Assembly: GCA_946479855.1 (NCBI GenBank)
Contig: CAMLHL010000004.1
Location: forward strand, 13,819 to 77,818
DNA length: 64,000 bases
Direction of reading: 5' to 3'
From: an uncultured Pseudomonadota bacterium
GTDB lineage: Bacteria; Pseudomonadota; Gammaproteobacteria; Burkholderiales; Rhodocyclaceae
Shown here: piece by piece, positions 38,999-49,732 of the stretch
Layout of the letters: each line of letters opens with the position of its first letter
Position numbering within the stretch: position 1 is the first letter of the stretch
Notes under the pieces: generated by a model
Databases searched by the model: none
Seen by the model: only the letters and a program-made list of their open reading frames with translations
Told to the model about the DNA's origin: nothing
Position numbers and translations under genes: made by a program

Positions 38999-39652
38999 AT
39001 GATCGAGGCCAGCAATCTGACCAAACGCTATCCGGGCGGCTTCGAGGCCGTCAAGGATGCCAGTTTCCGCATCGATGCCGGGCAGATGGTGTTGATCACC
39101 GGCCATTCCGGCGCCGGCAAGACGACCCTGGTCAAGCTGATCTCGACCATCGAGCGGCCGACGGCCGGCAGCCTGGTGGTCAATGGCCAGAACCTGGCCG
39201 CCCTCGGGCGCAAAGCCATCCCGCATGTGCGCCGCCACTTCGGCCTGGTCTTTCAGGACCAGAAGCTGCTGTTCGATCGCAATGCCCTTGATAACGTGCT
39301 GCTGCCGCTGGAAATCGCCGGCCTGCCCCGCCGCGAAGCCGTCCGCCGCGGCCAGGCGGCGCTCGACAAGGTCGGCTTGCTGGCCCGTGAAAAGGCCCGG
39401 CCGATCGCGCTCTCCGGCGGCGAGCAGCAACGGCTGGCGATCGCCCGCGCCGTGGTCAACCGGCCGACCATCCTGATCGCCGACGAGCCGACCGGCAATC
39501 TCGATGCCGAGTCCGGTGCGGCCATCCTGGAAATCTTTGCCGACTTCCACCGCGTCGGCGTCACCGTCGTCGTCGCCACGCACGACCAGAGCTGGATAGC
39601 CCGCTACCATCCGAACGTGCTGCGCCTCGATCATGGGAGGGTGGTCGCATGA
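38999..39652 (+). CDS. ftsE: Cell-division ATP-binding protein FtsE
   Basis: A 217-residue ABC ATPase: Walker A GHSGAGKTTLVK, signature LSGGEQQRLAIARA, Walker B ILIADEPTGNLD. With FtsX it controls murein hydrolases at the septum. It overlaps ftsX by four bases. Confidence 0.96.
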   Translation: MIEASNLTKRYPGGFEAVKDASFRIDAGQMVLITGHSGAGKTTLVKLISTIERPTAGSLVVNGQNLAALGRKAIPHVRRHFGLVFQDQKLLFDRNALDNVLLPLEIAGLPRREAVRRGQAALDKVGLLAREKARPIALSGGEQQRLAIARAVVNRPTILIADEPTGNLDAESGAAILEIFADFHRVGVTVVVATHDQSWIARYHPNVLRLDHGRVVA

Positions 39653-40548
39653 ACGCCTGGTTCACCCAGCACCGCGCCGCACTCGTCGCGGCTTTCCGTC
39701 GCCTCTGGGCGACGCCGCTCAATACGCTGCTTTCGCTGCTGGTCATCGGCATCGCAATGACCCTGCCGGCCTTCGGCTATGTCGCCCTCGACAACCTGCG
39801 CGATCTCGGCCGCAACGCTTCCGGCGTGCAGCAGATCAGCCTGTTCATGAACCTCGAGGCCAGCAAGAAGGACATCGGCGAAATCGAGAATCGACTGCGC
39901 GCCGCGGCCACCGGCAAGTGGCGTTTCGTGCCCAAGGAAGAGGCGCTGAAACGCATGCAGGCCAGCGAAGGCATGGCCGAGATCGTCGCCAGCCTGCCGC
40001 GCAATCCGCTGCCCGATGCCTTCATCGTCGACCCGGCCAACACCGAACCGGAAGCACTGGAAATCCTGCGCAAGGAAATCGCCGGCTGGCCCAAGGTCGC
40101 CCATGTCCAGCTCGATTCGGCCTGGGTCAAGCGTTTCGACGCCTTCCTGCGTCTCGGCAAGCTGGCGCTGTGGATGCTGGCCGGGCTGTTCGCTGCCGGC
40201 CTGGTGGCCGTCACCTTCAACACCATTCGCCTGCAGGTCATGGCGCAGTCGGCTGAAATCGAAGTGGCGCGGATGATCGGCGCCACCGATGGCTTCATCC
40301 GCCGGCCTTTCTATTACTTCGGCGCCCTGCAAGGGGCGCTTGGCGGCCTGCTCGCAGCCGTCCTGGTCATCGCCGCGTTGCGCCTGCTGGCTGGCCCGGT
40401 TGGCGAACTGGCGGCGCTCTACGGCGGTGCCTATAGCCTGCAGTTGCCTGGGGCTGGCGCAGTGCTCGCGCTGGCGGGCCTCGGCGCCTTCCTCGGCTGG
40501 CTCGGCGCGCAGCTTTCCGTCAGCCTGTCGCTGCGGAAGCTTGACTAG
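39649..40548 (+). CDS. ftsX: Cell-division protein FtsX
   Basis: A 299-residue permease-like protein with four membrane helices: the first near LNTLLSLLVIGIAMTLPAF, a periplasmic domain of about 110 residues, and three near the C terminus. The FtsX motif EIEVARMIGATDGFIRRPFY is present. The periplasmic domain normally contacts activators of amidases. The start overlaps the ftsE stop as ATGA; the end overlaps the next gene by eight bases. Confidence 0.96.
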   Translation: MNAWFTQHRAALVAAFRRLWATPLNTLLSLLVIGIAMTLPAFGYVALDNLRDLGRNASGVQQISLFMNLEASKKDIGEIENRLRAAATGKWRFVPKEEALKRMQASEGMAEIVASLPRNPLPDAFIVDPANTEPEALEILRKEIAGWPKVAHVQLDSAWVKRFDAFLRLGKLALWMLAGLFAAGLVAVTFNTIRLQVMAQSAEIEVARMIGATDGFIRRPFYYFGALQGALGGLLAAVLVIAALRLLAGPVGELAALYGGAYSLQLPGAGAVLALAGLGAFLGWLGAQLSVSLSLRKLD

Positions 40549-42142
40549 CCGCCGGGACTTCCTCTGCACGGTGGGGGCGGTTGCCCTCGCTGGATGCGCC
40601 CCGGCCGGAAAGCCGCCGCTGCCGCCCGGCGAACTGCTGGGCATCAACCATTCCCTTGGCCACCGGCTGCGCGATGGCAATTTTCCCCGGCCCGCCGAAA
40701 CCCGCCGAACCGGCGTCCTGATCGTCGGTGGCGGCATTTCCGGACTGTCGGCGGCGTGGCGGCTGGCCAAGGCCGGCGTCGACGACTTCCTACTCCTGGA
40801 AATGGCTGACGAGGCCGGCGGCAATTCGCGCGCCGGGCAGTCGCCGCTCGTCGCCTACCCCTGGGGCGCGCACTACCTGCCGTTGCCGACGGGCGAAGCG
40901 GTGCATGTGCGCGAGCTGCTGGCGGAACTGGGCGTGCTGCAGGGCGACCCGGCCGCCGCCAGGCCGAGTTACGACGAGCGCTACCTGTGTGCGACGCCGC
41001 AGGAGCGAGTCTTTCGCAATGGCCTGTGGGAAGAGGGCGTGCTGCCGCATCGGGGCCTCGGCGCCGAAGAGCGCGCGCAGCACAAGCGCTTTCACGACCG
41101 CATGGCTGACCTGAAGCAGGCGCGGGGCCGCGACGGCCGCCGGCTGTTCGCCATCCCGATGGCGCTGTCGAGCCGCGATCCCGAATGGCGGGCGCTCGAC
41201 CGGATTTCCTTCGCGCAATGGCTGCGCGACCATGGCTTCTCGGCGCCGACGCTGCACTGGCTGGCCAACTACGCATGCCGCGACGACTACGGCATGGCGC
41301 ACGATCAGGTCTCGGCCTGGGCCGGGCTGCACTACTTTGCCTGTCGCAATGGCGAGGCGGCCAATGCCGCGACCGATGCCGTGATCACGGCGCCGGAAGG
41401 CAATGCCTGGCTGGCCCGGGCCCTGGCGCAAAAGGCCGGCGAACGGGTGCTGACCGGGGCGTTGGTCTGGCGTTTCGCTGAAGGCAAGGCGACTGCTACG
41501 GTCGACGCGCTTTTAGGGGAAAAAACCGTGCGTTTCGAGGCCCGGCAGGTGATCTGGGCGGCCCCGGCCTTCGTGCTGCCGCGCGTCTGGCCGGCCATGC
41601 CCGGGGAATTGAAGGCGGCGGCGCTGGCCGGCGATTACGCGCCGTGGCTGACCGCCAACCTGCATCTGTCGGATCTGCCCGAGGAGCGGCACGGCGCGCC
41701 GGCGGCCTGGGACAACGTGTTCTACGACAGCCCCGGCCTCGGTTATGTCAGCGCCACCCACCAGCTGATCCGCCGCCGCCTGCCCGGCACGGTATTCACT
41801 TACTACCGCGCCCTGCACGAAGTGACGCCGGCCGAGGGGCGCCGCCTGTTGCTCGAAACGCCGCGCGAGGCTTGGGCGGAGGGCATCCTGGCCGAACTGG
41901 AGCGGGTCCATCCCGGCATTCGCCAGTTGTCGACGCGCCTCGATATCTTCCGCAACGGCCACGCCATGCGCCGCCCGGTGCCGGGCAGCCTGTACGACGG
42001 TCAACGTGAAAAACTGGCCGATTTTCGCAGCCCGCGCCTGACCCTGGCGCATGCCGATCTTTCGGGGTTTTCGCTGTTCGAGGAAGCGCAGTATCGCGGG
42101 GTTTTGGCCGCCGAACGAACTTTAGCGGCCCTGGGGCACTAG
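40541..42142 (+). CDS. FAD/NAD(P)-binding oxidoreductase exported as a Tat lipoprotein
   Basis: About 533 residues. The N terminus LTSRRDFLCTVGAVALAGC combines a twin-arginine motif with a lipobox cysteine. A Rossmann FAD site follows (VLIVGGGISGLSAAWRLAKA, then an acidic residue in LLLEMADEAGGNSRAG), and the rest resembles flavin amine-oxidase/protoporphyrinogen-oxidase-like proteins (IRQLSTRLDIFRNGHAMRRP near the end). Substrate unknown. The start is TTG at 40541 within the end of ftsX, needed to keep the Tat signal; the open frame extends much further upstream only as a shadow of ftsX. Confidence 0.85.
   Translation: MTSRRDFLCTVGAVALAGCAPAGKPPLPPGELLGINHSLGHRLRDGNFPRPAETRRTGVLIVGGGISGLSAAWRLAKAGVDDFLLLEMADEAGGNSRAGQSPLVAYPWGAHYLPLPTGEAVHVRELLAELGVLQGDPAAARPSYDERYLCATPQERVFRNGLWEEGVLPHRGLGAEERAQHKRFHDRMADLKQARGRDGRRLFAIPMALSSRDPEWRALDRISFAQWLRDHGFSAPTLHWLANYACRDDYGMAHDQVSAWAGLHYFACRNGEAANAATDAVITAPEGNAWLARALAQKAGERVLTGALVWRFAEGKATATVDALLGEKTVRFEARQVIWAAPAFVLPRVWPAMPGELKAAALAGDYAPWLTANLHLSDLPEERHGAPAAWDNVFYDSPGLGYVSATHQLIRRRLPGTVFTYYRALHEVTPAEGRRLLLETPREAWAEGILAELERVHPGIRQLSTRLDIFRNGHAMRRPVPGSLYDGQREKLADFRSPRLTLAHADLSGFSLFEEAQYRGVLAAERTLAALGH
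41496..41526 (+). repeat. Uptake-like motif copy (in FAD oxidoreductase)
   Basis: The core CTACGGTCGAC is at 41496-41506. TTTT follows at +5 to +8 and AAAAAA at +14 to +19. It encodes A-T-V-D in a linker. Confidence 0.7.
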
Positions 42143-42242
42143 CAAGGGCGGGGCAGGGTGATATCCTTCCCGAGGGGGAGGGAGCTGCCGGCGCATGGCA
42201 GACCGATTCAGGGCGTTGGCCGCTAAGGACGGGGGAGGGGGA

Positions 42243-45200
42243 ATGGCAGCGCTTGCAAGCCTGGAAAAGGCCAGCCGCACATATCGCAGTCAACTCAGGC
42301 TGCTGTGGCTCGGCACGTTCCTGATCAATCTTTTCGTTATCGGCATGGTTGCCCTGATCCTGCAGCGCAATTATGAGCGCGAGGTCGCTCAGGCGGCGAT
42401 CCTGACCGAGAACTACTCGAAGATTCTGGAAGAGAACCTGGCCGGCTTTGTTAGCCGGATCGACATTACGCTGCGCAACGTCGGCCACGAAGTGACGCGC
42501 CAGATAGCCGCCGGCGGTATCGAGGAGCAGGCGCTGGCGGCGATGATCGCCAGGCAGGATGCCCATATCCCCGAGACGCTGGGGCTGCGCGTGGTCGATG
42601 CCCGGGGCGTCGTTCGCCATGCGGTCAATGACGTGAAGGTGCACAACGCCAGCATTGCCGATCGTCCCCAGTTCATTCGCCTGCATGACAACCCGCAGGC
42701 CGGGCTGGTCTTTTCCGGGCCGGTCATGGGGCGGACGGCAGAGAAATGGCTGATGACGCTCGGTCGGCGCATCAACAACCCGGATGGCAGCTTTGCCGGC
42801 GACGTGCATGTCGCGGTCGCCATCGATCAATTCATCCAGATGTTTGCCAAGGTCGAGCTGGGAGAAAAGGGAAATGTCGGCCTCTGGGACAAGACCACCC
42901 TGCTCGCCCGCTATGCCAAGCACGATGCCCATGGGGCGTCGGTCGGCTCGACGACGCCATCGCCGGAATTGCGCAGCCTGCTCGATTCGGGGCAGCGGGC
43001 GGCGACTTACCACACCCGTTCCGGGGTTGATGGCATCGCCCGGATCTTCAATTTCCGCCAGGTGGGCGACCATCCGCTCTACCTGGTCGTCGGGTTGGCC
43101 GACGACGACTACCTCGGCAGATGGCGGAGCGATGCCCTGGGGGTCGCCGGCCTGGCCGCCCTGTTCGTTCTGGCCACCGTGATCTCGGCCTTTCAGCTGG
43201 GCCGCAGCCTGAAACGGCAGGACGCGGACCAACGGGCCCTGCTGCGCCAGGATGCCGACTACACCGCCCGGCTGGAAGCGTCGAAAAGCATCGCCGAAGC
43301 GGCCTGGCAGCAGAGCGAGCTGATCCTCTGTTCGGCCGCCGAAGGGATCTGCGGGGTCGATCCGGAGGGCAAGGTCGTTTTCGTCAACCCGGCCGCCCGC
43401 CGGATGTATGGCTGGGCCGAGGATGAGGGAGTGGGCAAGCAGCTGCATGCCGAGACGCATCATCACGATCCCCTGGGCGGTGAATTCAAGGACAGCGACT
43501 GCCCCCTTTTCCAGACGCTGCGCGATGGCCGGCGGCGGCATGTCGACGACAGCCTTTACTGGCGCCGGGATGGAAGCACTTTCCCGGTCGAATATACCGT
43601 CTCGCCAATCACCCGCGACGGTCGCATCACCGGGGCCGTCAATGTCTTCCGCGAGATCAGCGAGCGCAAGCAGATCGAGGCCGAACTCGAACAGTATCGC
43701 CGCCATCTTGAGGAACTGGTCCAGCAGCGTACGTCCGAGCTGATGCAGACCGAGGCGCGGGCCAGCCATATCCTCGATTCCAGCGCCGACGGCCTTTACG
43801 GGATCGACCGCAATGGCATCATCACCTTCATCAATCCGGCTGCTTGCAGCATCCTTGGCTATACCGCCGAGCAGGTCGTGGGGAAGCCGGCGCACGGGCT
43901 GTTTCACCACAGCAAGGCGGACGGTGCGCCTTATCCGTCGAGCGAGTGCCCGAGCTACGCCGCCTTGGAGCTCGGCGAGAAGGTTCGTGTCGACGACGAG
44001 GTTTACTGGCATGCCGACGGCCATGCCGTCCCGGTCATGTATGCGACCCATCCGATGCTTCTGAACGGCGAGATCACCGGGGCGGTGACCAGCTTTGTCG
44101 ATGTCAGCACCCAGCGGGCCGCCGCGCAGGCGCGCGAGGCCGCCCTGGCGGCGGCAGAAAACCTGGCTCGAGTCAGGCGCGAGTTTCTGGCCAACATGAG
44201 CCACGAAATCCGGACCCCGCTCAACGGGGTGCTCGGCTTTGCCGAAATCGGCAGCCGCAACTGCCAGGACAGCGACAAGGTCCGCGAGGCCTTCAGCAAG
44301 ATCCAGATGTCCGGCAAGCGTCTGCTCGGCGTCATCAACGATATCCTCGATTTCTCCCGGATCGAGGCGGGCAAACTGAGCATCGAACATACCGAGATCG
44401 TTCTCGATGATGTCGTCAACCACGCCCTTGATCTGCTCCGTGACCGGGCTGCCGCCAAGCACGTGGCGTTGCGGACCGAACTGGCGGCGGATCTTCCCCG
44501 CACCTGCATCGGCGATCCGCTGCGTCTGGGACAGGTTTTGCTCAACGTGCTGTCCAACGCTGTCAAATTCACCGAGGCGGGCAGCGTCACCCTGTCGCTG
44601 GTCTGCCAGGATGGACAGCTGCGTTTTCGCATCGTCGATACCGGCATCGGTATGGATGCGAACCAGTTGGCGCAGTTGTTCAACCCGTTTCAGCAGGCGG
44701 ATGCTTCGGCGACCCGGAAGTTCGGCGGCAGCGGCCTCGGCCTGGCCATCAGCAAGCGGCTCATCGAATTGATGGACGGCGATATCCGCATTGAAAGCCA
44801 GCCGGAGGTCGGCACCTGCTGCGAATTTCGTCTGCCCTGCGTTATCGGGCCGCTCGCCAGCCTCAACGAGGCCGGGGCAGCGGGAACCGGCGAGGCTGCG
44901 GAAAAGCCGCTGGCCGGCCTGTCGATCCTGGTCGTCGACGATGAAAGCATCAACCGGCTGGTTCTTGCCGAACTGCTGGCTGAGCACGGGGCGCGTGTCC
45001 GTACCGTCAGCAACGGCGGCGCCGCCATCGAGCAGGTGGTCGATCACGGACGGGCGGCATTCGATCTCGTCCTGATGGATATCCAGATGCCGGAAATGGA
45101 CGGTTACGAAGCTACCCGCCGGATACTCGAACGGGCGCCCGGACTGCCGGTCGTCGCCCAGACGGCCCATGCCTTCAGCACCGAGCTGGAAAAATGCCTG

Positions 45201-45290
45201 GCTTCCGGCATGGTCGGGCATGTCACCAAGCCGATCAATATCCCGGAATTGATCAGGGTCGTGCGCCAGCATACACAGGCGCCTGCCTGA
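42243..45290 (+). CDS. Hybrid sensor histidine kinase with periplasmic Cache-like sensor and two PAS domains
   Basis: About 1015 residues: membrane helix (LLWLGTFLINLFVIGMVALI), a periplasmic Cache-like domain of about 270 residues, a second helix (LGVAGLAALFVLATVISAF), two PAS domains, kinase core and receiver. The phospho-acceptor box is [20 protein letters not shown]-site motifs are NVLSNAVKFTE, DTGIGMD and FGGSGLGLAI; the receiver has LVLMDIQMPEMDGYEAT with the phosphorylatable Asp. There is no HPt domain, so the phosphate must go elsewhere. The ATG at 42243 follows a long G-rich ribosome site. It converges with a paralogous kinase. Confidence 0.92.
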   Translation: MAALASLEKASRTYRSQLRLLWLGTFLINLFVIGMVALILQRNYEREVAQAAILTENYSKILEENLAGFVSRIDITLRNVGHEVTRQIAAGGIEEQALAAMIARQDAHIPETLGLRVVDARGVVRHAVNDVKVHNASIADRPQFIRLHDNPQAGLVFSGPVMGRTAEKWLMTLGRRINNPDGSFAGDVHVAVAIDQFIQMFAKVELGEKGNVGLWDKTTLLARYAKHDAHGASVGSTTPSPELRSLLDSGQRAATYHTRSGVDGIARIFNFRQVGDHPLYLVVGLADDDYLGRWRSDALGVAGLAALFVLATVISAFQLGRSLKRQDADQRALLRQDADYTARLEASKSIAEAAWQQSELILCSAAEGICGVDPEGKVVFVNPAARRMYGWAEDEGVGKQLHAETHHHDPLGGEFKDSDCPLFQTLRDGRRRHVDDSLYWRRDGSTFPVEYTVSPITRDGRITGAVNVFREISERKQIEAELEQYRRHLEELVQQRTSELMQTEARASHILDSSADGLYGIDRNGIITFINPAACSILGYTAEQVVGKPAHGLFHHSKADGAPYPSSECPSYAALELGEKVRVDDEVYWHADGHAVPVMYATHPMLLNGEITGAVTSFVDVSTQRAAAQAREAALAAAENLARVRREFLANMSHEIRTPLNGVLGFAEIGSRNCQDSDKVREAFSKIQMSGKRLLGVINDILDFSRIEAGKLSIEHTEIVLDDVVNHALDLLRDRAAAKHVALRTELAADLPRTCIGDPLRLGQVLLNVLSNAVKFTEAGSVTLSLVCQDGQLRFRIVDTGIGMDANQLAQLFNPFQQADASATRKFGGSGLGLAISKRLIELMDGDIRIESQPEVGTCCEFRLPCVIGPLASLNEAGAAGTGEAAEKPLAGLSILVVDDESINRLVLAELLAEHGARVRTVSNGGAAIEQVVDHGRAAFDLVLMDIQMPEMDGYEATRRILERAPGLPVVAQTAHAFSTELEKCLASGMVGHVTKPINIPELIRVVRQHTQAPA

Positions 45291-45317
45291 GGCTGTGCCG
45301 CCAGGCGCCGCCGCGGT

Positions 45318-48300
45318 TCAGGCGGCGAGGTGGCGCAGCAGCAGTATCTTCAGGTCGTCCGGCTCGACCGGTTTGGCAATGAAGTCATTCATGCCGGCTG
45401 CCAAGCAGTGCTCGCGATCCTCGGCGAAGGCATTGGCGGTCATCGCGATGATCGGCAAGCGGGCATGCTGCGCCTGGGCACGGATGCGGCGAGTCGCTTC
45501 CAGACCGTCCATTTTCGGCATCTGCATGTCCATCAGCACCAGATCGTAGTGCTGGGAGTTGATCAGTGCCAGAGCCTGGTAGCCATCTTCGGCCGTATCG
45601 GCGGTGACGCCGAACTCGCTGAGCAGTTCCAGCGCAATCTCCCGATTGATCGCCTCGTCTTCGACGACCAGCAGGTGACGGCCGGCCAGCGAGTCGTGCA
45701 CAGCTTTTTCGCTGAGACCGGCAAAGGTCGAACAGAGGGCATCCATGTCATCGTCACCGGGCTTGAGCCGGGCGGTGAACCAGAAACGACTGCCGCTGCC
45801 CAGCTGGCTGCTGACCCCGACCCGGCCACCCATCAGTTCGGCCAGGCGGCGGGTGATGGCCAGACCCAGGCCGGTGCCGCCGAACTTGCGGCTGGTCGAA
45901 CTGTCGGCCTGCTGGAAAATGCCAAACAGACGCTCGATCGCCTCCTCCGGGATGCCGATGCCGGTATCCTCGACTTCGAAATACAGTTGCACGCCGTTGG
46001 CGTCCGCCGAGTGGCGTCTAGCCCTGATCGTCACGCTGCCGTGCTCGGTGAACTTGATGGCGTTGCCGGTGTAGTTGATCAGGCACTGGGTAATGCGTGT
46101 CGGATCGCCGATCAGCGTGTGTGGGAAATCGTCGGCCTCGATCCGCAGTTCCAGTCCCTTTTCCCGGGCGCGCTCGCCAAGCACCGAAACGACGCGCTTG
46201 AGGATGCTGTTGATGTCGACCTGGGTTTCGTCGAGTTGCAGCTTGCCGGCCTCGATTTTTGAAATGTCGAGGATGTCGTTGATGACGGCGAGCAGATGCT
46301 GCGAGGCGAAATCGATCTTGTCGAGGCGTTCGATCTGGTCCGGCGTCGGCGCATCGCGCCGCAGCAGGTGCACCATGCCGAGCACGGCATTGAGCGGGGT
46401 CCGGATTTCATGGCTCATGTTGGCCAGGAAGGCGCTCTTCGAGCGGCTGGACAGCTCGGCTTCCTGGCGGGCGATTTCAAGTTGCCGGGTGCGCTGCCTG
46501 ACCTGTTCTTCCAGCTGGTAGCGATGCTGTTCGAGTTCCTGGGCGGCGCGGACCCGTTCGCTGATGTCGGTGAATACGACCACGACGCCATTGACCACGC
46601 CTTCGCGCCGGATGGGCGTGATGGTCAGGCGAACCGGGAAGCTTTCGCCGTTCTTGCGCCAGTAGACATCCTCGTGGCGTCGTGGCTTGCCATCTTTTGC
46701 CGTCAGCGTGGTCGGGCATTCGTCCGGCGGGTAGGGGGAGCCATCGGCACGGTGATGATGGAACAGGAAGTGGGTCTTCTTGCCGATCACTTCGCTTTCG
46801 TTGAAACCGAGCAGGCACAGCCCGGCCGGGTTGATGAAGCTGCAGGTGCCGTCGAGTTCGGTGCCGTAAACACCTTCGCCCAGAGTCTCGAGAATCATCC
46901 GTTGCCGGGCTTCGCTTTCGACCAGCGCCTGTTCGGCCTGGACCAGTTCGCTCAAGTTGATGTCGAGACAGAACAATATCGGGCCATCCTCCCCGCTGTC
47001 GACGACGGTATGGCTGGAATAGACCTCCACCGGCTGGCCGTCCTTGTGGCGCAGGGTCAGGCGGCCGGCCGGAATGCCGGTCTTGTGGGCAAACATCCAC
47101 TGCACTGCTTCGCGCACCGTGTCCCGTTCCTCGGCAGGAATGATCAGGTCGAGCAGCGATCGGCCGCGGGCCTCCTCGGGCGTGTAGCCGTAAATGTTTT
47201 GCGAGGCGTGGTTCCAATAGACGACGGTGCCGTCAACCCGGTAGCCCTGGATGGCGATGGCATCGACGTTTTCAACCACGGCCCGAAAGCGGGCTTCCGT
47301 CGCTTTCTGCTCAAGCCTTGCCGCCTTGGCCCGCGACCGCTCTTCGCGGAGCCGGCGGTTGGTGCGAAACAGGGCAATGGCGACGACGAGCAGGCTGCCG
47401 CTGCCCACCAGCGAAGCCATGACGACGAGACTGCTGTGCCCGCTCGGCGCGGCGGCGGAATCAGGCGGTTGCGCCGTCTCAAAGGGCGCCATGCGAAGCT
47501 GGCGCATCAGGGTCTCGACTGGTCGGTAGTCGCCTGGAATGGTAAATCCGTACAGGCTGCCGGCGGGCGAAGAAATCTGCTCGGGTGACAGGGAGAGGGC
47601 GGCGACGGCGACTTGCCGGGCCAGGGTCGGATCGGCCCACGGCAGTGCGACCAGGGGCCATGCGGGATAGCGCCGGGTCGACACGGCCAACGGAAATTCG
47701 CCGGCCGGTTGCTGGTTGATGACGCGCAGCTGTCCAAGGTCGAGTTTGTTTTCCCGCTGCATGGTCTCGAGGGTGCCGCTGGGTACGAAGGCGGCATCGG
47801 CCCGGCCGGCCAGCAGTTCGCTGATGGGCAGAGTCAGCGGTTGGCCGGTTTCAATGATTTGCGCCTTGTCCGGCAACGGGACGCCATGGCGCTGCAATTC
47901 GTAGATTTGTGCCAGGTAGCTGTCGAGCGAAGCCCTGCTGCTGGTCGCGATGCGCATGTCCAGAAGATCGGAAAGGCGCTGGATGCCTGCCTTGTCGGCC
48001 CGGGTGACAATGACGCCGCCAACGCTGGCTAATGGCGTGCCGCCATTCTTTTCGAGCAGGGTGGCGAGTGGCGACAGGCTGTCTTCAAGCTGGGTTAGCT
48101 GGATGTAGTGAGTGGGCTCGGTGAGAACGAAATCAACCTGCTTGTGCTTGATGGCCGCTTCCATCTCCGGCTTGCTCAGGGCCGTGAGGCTCAGCGTCCG
48201 GGCGAGGCGGCGGCTGTTCAGGAAGTCGATCAGCGGTTGCCAGCGTGCTTCGGCTTCCGGTTTGGAAGGCAGGGCGAGGACCGCGAATTTTGCCGTTTTT

Positions 48301-48425
48301 GCAACGTCGACCGTAGCGTTCGTCGTCTCTTCGGCATGGCTGGGCGCCATGGCAGACAACAGGCCAATGGCGATCGCCAGAAATAATGACCAGCGGTCAA
48401 CAGTGTTGCGGAGGCAAGATGACAA
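45318..48425 (-). CDS. Hybrid sensor histidine kinase with PhnD-like binding domain and two PAS domains
   Basis: About 1035 residues. A signal peptide ([20 protein letters not shown]) is followed by a periplasmic phosphonate-binding-like (PhnD) domain of about 260 residues ([32 protein letters not shown]), a membrane helix ([20 protein letters not shown]), two PAS domains, kinase core ([35 protein letters not shown]) and receiver ([20 protein letters not shown]). It probably senses a small periplasmic ligand. The start is taken as TTG at 48425 with GGGAG five bases upstream; the ATG at 48521 would add 32 unlikely residues. Confidence 0.9.
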   Translation of the reverse strand: MSSCLRNTVDRWSLFLAIAIGLLSAMAPSHAEETTNATVDVAKTAKFAVLALPSKPEAEARWQPLIDFLNSRRLARTLSLTALSKPEMEAAIKHKQVDFVLTEPTHYIQLTQLEDSLSPLATLLEKNGGTPLASVGGVIVTRADKAGIQRLSDLLDMRIATSSRASLDSYLAQIYELQRHGVPLPDKAQIIETGQPLTLPISELLAGRADAAFVPSGTLETMQRENKLDLGQLRVINQQPAGEFPLAVSTRRYPAWPLVALPWADPTLARQVAVAALSLSPEQISSPAGSLYGFTIPGDYRPVETLMRQLRMAPFETAQPPDSAAAPSGHSSLVVMASLVGSGSLLVVAIALFRTNRRLREERSRAKAARLEQKATEARFRAVVENVDAIAIQGYRVDGTVVYWNHASQNIYGYTPEEARGRSLLDLIIPAEERDTVREAVQWMFAHKTGIPAGRLTLRHKDGQPVEVYSSHTVVDSGEDGPILFCLDINLSELVQAEQALVESEARQRMILETLGEGVYGTELDGTCSFINPAGLCLLGFNESEVIGKKTHFLFHHHRADGSPYPPDECPTTLTAKDGKPRRHEDVYWRKNGESFPVRLTITPIRREGVVNGVVVVFTDISERVRAAQELEQHRYQLEEQVRQRTRQLEIARQEAELSSRSKSAFLANMSHEIRTPLNAVLGMVHLLRRDAPTPDQIERLDKIDFASQHLLAVINDILDISKIEAGKLQLDETQVDINSILKRVVSVLGERAREKGLELRIEADDFPHTLIGDPTRITQCLINYTGNAIKFTEHGSVTIRARRHSADANGVQLYFEVEDTGIGIPEEAIERLFGIFQQADSSTSRKFGGTGLGLAITRRLAELMGGRVGVSSQLGSGSRFWFTARLKPGDDDMDALCSTFAGLSEKAVHDSLAGRHLLVVEDEAINREIALELLSEFGVTADTAEDGYQALALINSQHYDLVLMDMQMPKMDGLEATRRIRAQAQHARLPIIAMTANAFAEDREHCLAAGMNDFIAKPVEPDDLKILLLRHLAA
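48286..48316 (-). repeat. Uptake-like motif copy (in PhnD-type kinase)
   Basis: The core CTACGGTCGAC is at 48306-48316 on the minus strand. AAAAA follows at +6 to +10 and AAAA at +15 to +18. It encodes [10 protein letters not shown] just after the signal peptide. Confidence 0.75.
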
Positions 48426-48517
48426 GCGCGCTCCCGGTCCGGTTAGGCGAATCGATACTATCCTTCTTGAATAGTAGCAACCAATAATGCCGCTGGGTAG
48501 TGCGCTGCTCCGCCGTC

Positions 48518-49732
48518 TCAATAAAACAGGAAATCAGCCCGTTCGTCGCGCCATTGCTGTTCGTCGGCCATGGCCATGGCTTCGAGGTCTTGCGGTGCGC
48601 TATCCGGGTGGTCGACCCATTCCCGCAGTAGTGGCGAGCCGTTGATCAGGTCGATGGCCAGACGGTCGTGTTCGTACTCGTAGGCAAAGTCGCGCCACAG
48701 CGGGTAATCCGGCCAGAGGCGGCGGATGGCCTTGAAGGCCAGCGTCTGCAAACGCCAGGGCAGGAAGGTCGCGTGCTTGTAACTGCTGTCCTCGACGTGA
48801 ATCTGGATGCCGTTGCAGAGCCGGCCGGCATGCTTGTGGAACGTCGGCTCGAACCAGCACTCGCGCAGCCGGCAGCCGGCCAGCCAGTGCGGGGCGAGGG
48901 CATGCATCTCGCCGAGAATGGCGCGGGCGTCGAGGTCGGGGGCGCCGAACAGTTCGAGCGGCCGCGTCGTGCCGCGCCCTTCGCTGAGCGTCGTCCCTTC
49001 GAGCAAGACGGTACCGGCGTAGGCGCGGGCCATCGATAGGTTGGCGGCGTTCGGGCTGGGGTTGATCCAGGTGCGTTCGCCGAGCGGCCAGCCGTAGCCG
49101 GGGGCGGCCTCGGGCTGCCAGCCCTGCATGTCGATGACGCGGTAGTCGACGTCCAGTTGCAGCGTGGCGATGAACCAGTGGCCGAGTTCGCCCATGGTCA
49201 GGCCGTGGCGCATCGGCATCGGTCCGGCGCCGACGAAGCTTTCCCAGCCGGCGCGCAAGGTCAGGCCCTCGACCGGCCGGCCGGCCGGGTTCGGGCGATC
49301 GAGCACCCAGACGCTCTTGCCGTGGGCGGCGGCGGCTTCCAGCACGTAGCGCAGCGTGGTGATGAAGGTGTAGATGCGGCAACCGAGGTCCTGCAGGTCG
49401 ACGAGCAGCACGTCGAAAGTATCCATCATCGCGGCGGTCGGCCGGCGCACTTCGCCGTACAGGCTGAAGACCGGGATGCCGTGCTGCGGATCGAGGAAGT
49501 CGGGCGACTCGACCATGTTGTCCTGCTTGTCGCCGCGCAGGCCGTGTTGCGGGCCGAAGGCGGCGCTCAACCGGAGGTCGGACTGGGCGGCCAGCGCATC
49601 CAGCGAATGGGTCAGGTCGGCCGTCACCGAGGCCGGGTGGGCGAGCAGGGCGAGGCGCTTGCCGGCCAGCGGGCGGCGCAGGGCGGGATCGGCGAGCAGG
49701 CGATCGAGGCCGAACTGAATGGTCTGGGTCAT
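48518..49732 (-). CDS. DUF1343 protein, NamZ-like (exo-N-acetylmuramidase family)
   Basis: A 404-residue protein with the hallmarks of DUF1343: [73 protein letters not shown], and [12 protein letters not shown]. This family includes NamZ, an exo-beta-N-acetylmuramidase (GH171) used in murein recycling. No signal peptide was found, so it may act in the cytoplasm on imported fragments, or be exported otherwise. Its ATG overlaps the stop of the DOMON-like gene. Confidence 0.85.
   Translation of the reverse strand: MTQTIQFGLDRLLADPALRRPLAGKRLALLAHPASVTADLTHSLDALAAQSDLRLSAAFGPQHGLRGDKQDNMVESPDFLDPQHGIPVFSLYGEVRRPTAAMMDTFDVLLVDLQDLGCRIYTFITTLRYVLEAAAAHGKSVWVLDRPNPAGRPVEGLTLRAGWESFVGAGPMPMRHGLTMGELGHWFIATLQLDVDYRVIDMQGWQPEAAPGYGWPLGERTWINPSPNAANLSMARAYAGTVLLEGTTLSEGRGTTRPLELFGAPDLDARAILGEMHALAPHWLAGCRLRECWFEPTFHKHAGRLCNGIQIHVEDSSYKHATFLPWRLQTLAFKAIRRLWPDYPLWRDFAYEYEHDRLAIDLINGSPLLREWVDHPDSAPQDLEAMAMADEQQWRDERADFLFY

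Noticed and set aside
41796..45272. 1158-codon minus-strand frame opposite the hybrid kinase
   Set aside because: The plus strand encodes clear Cache, PAS, kinase and receiver motifs; the minus frame has none and is a codon-bias artefact.
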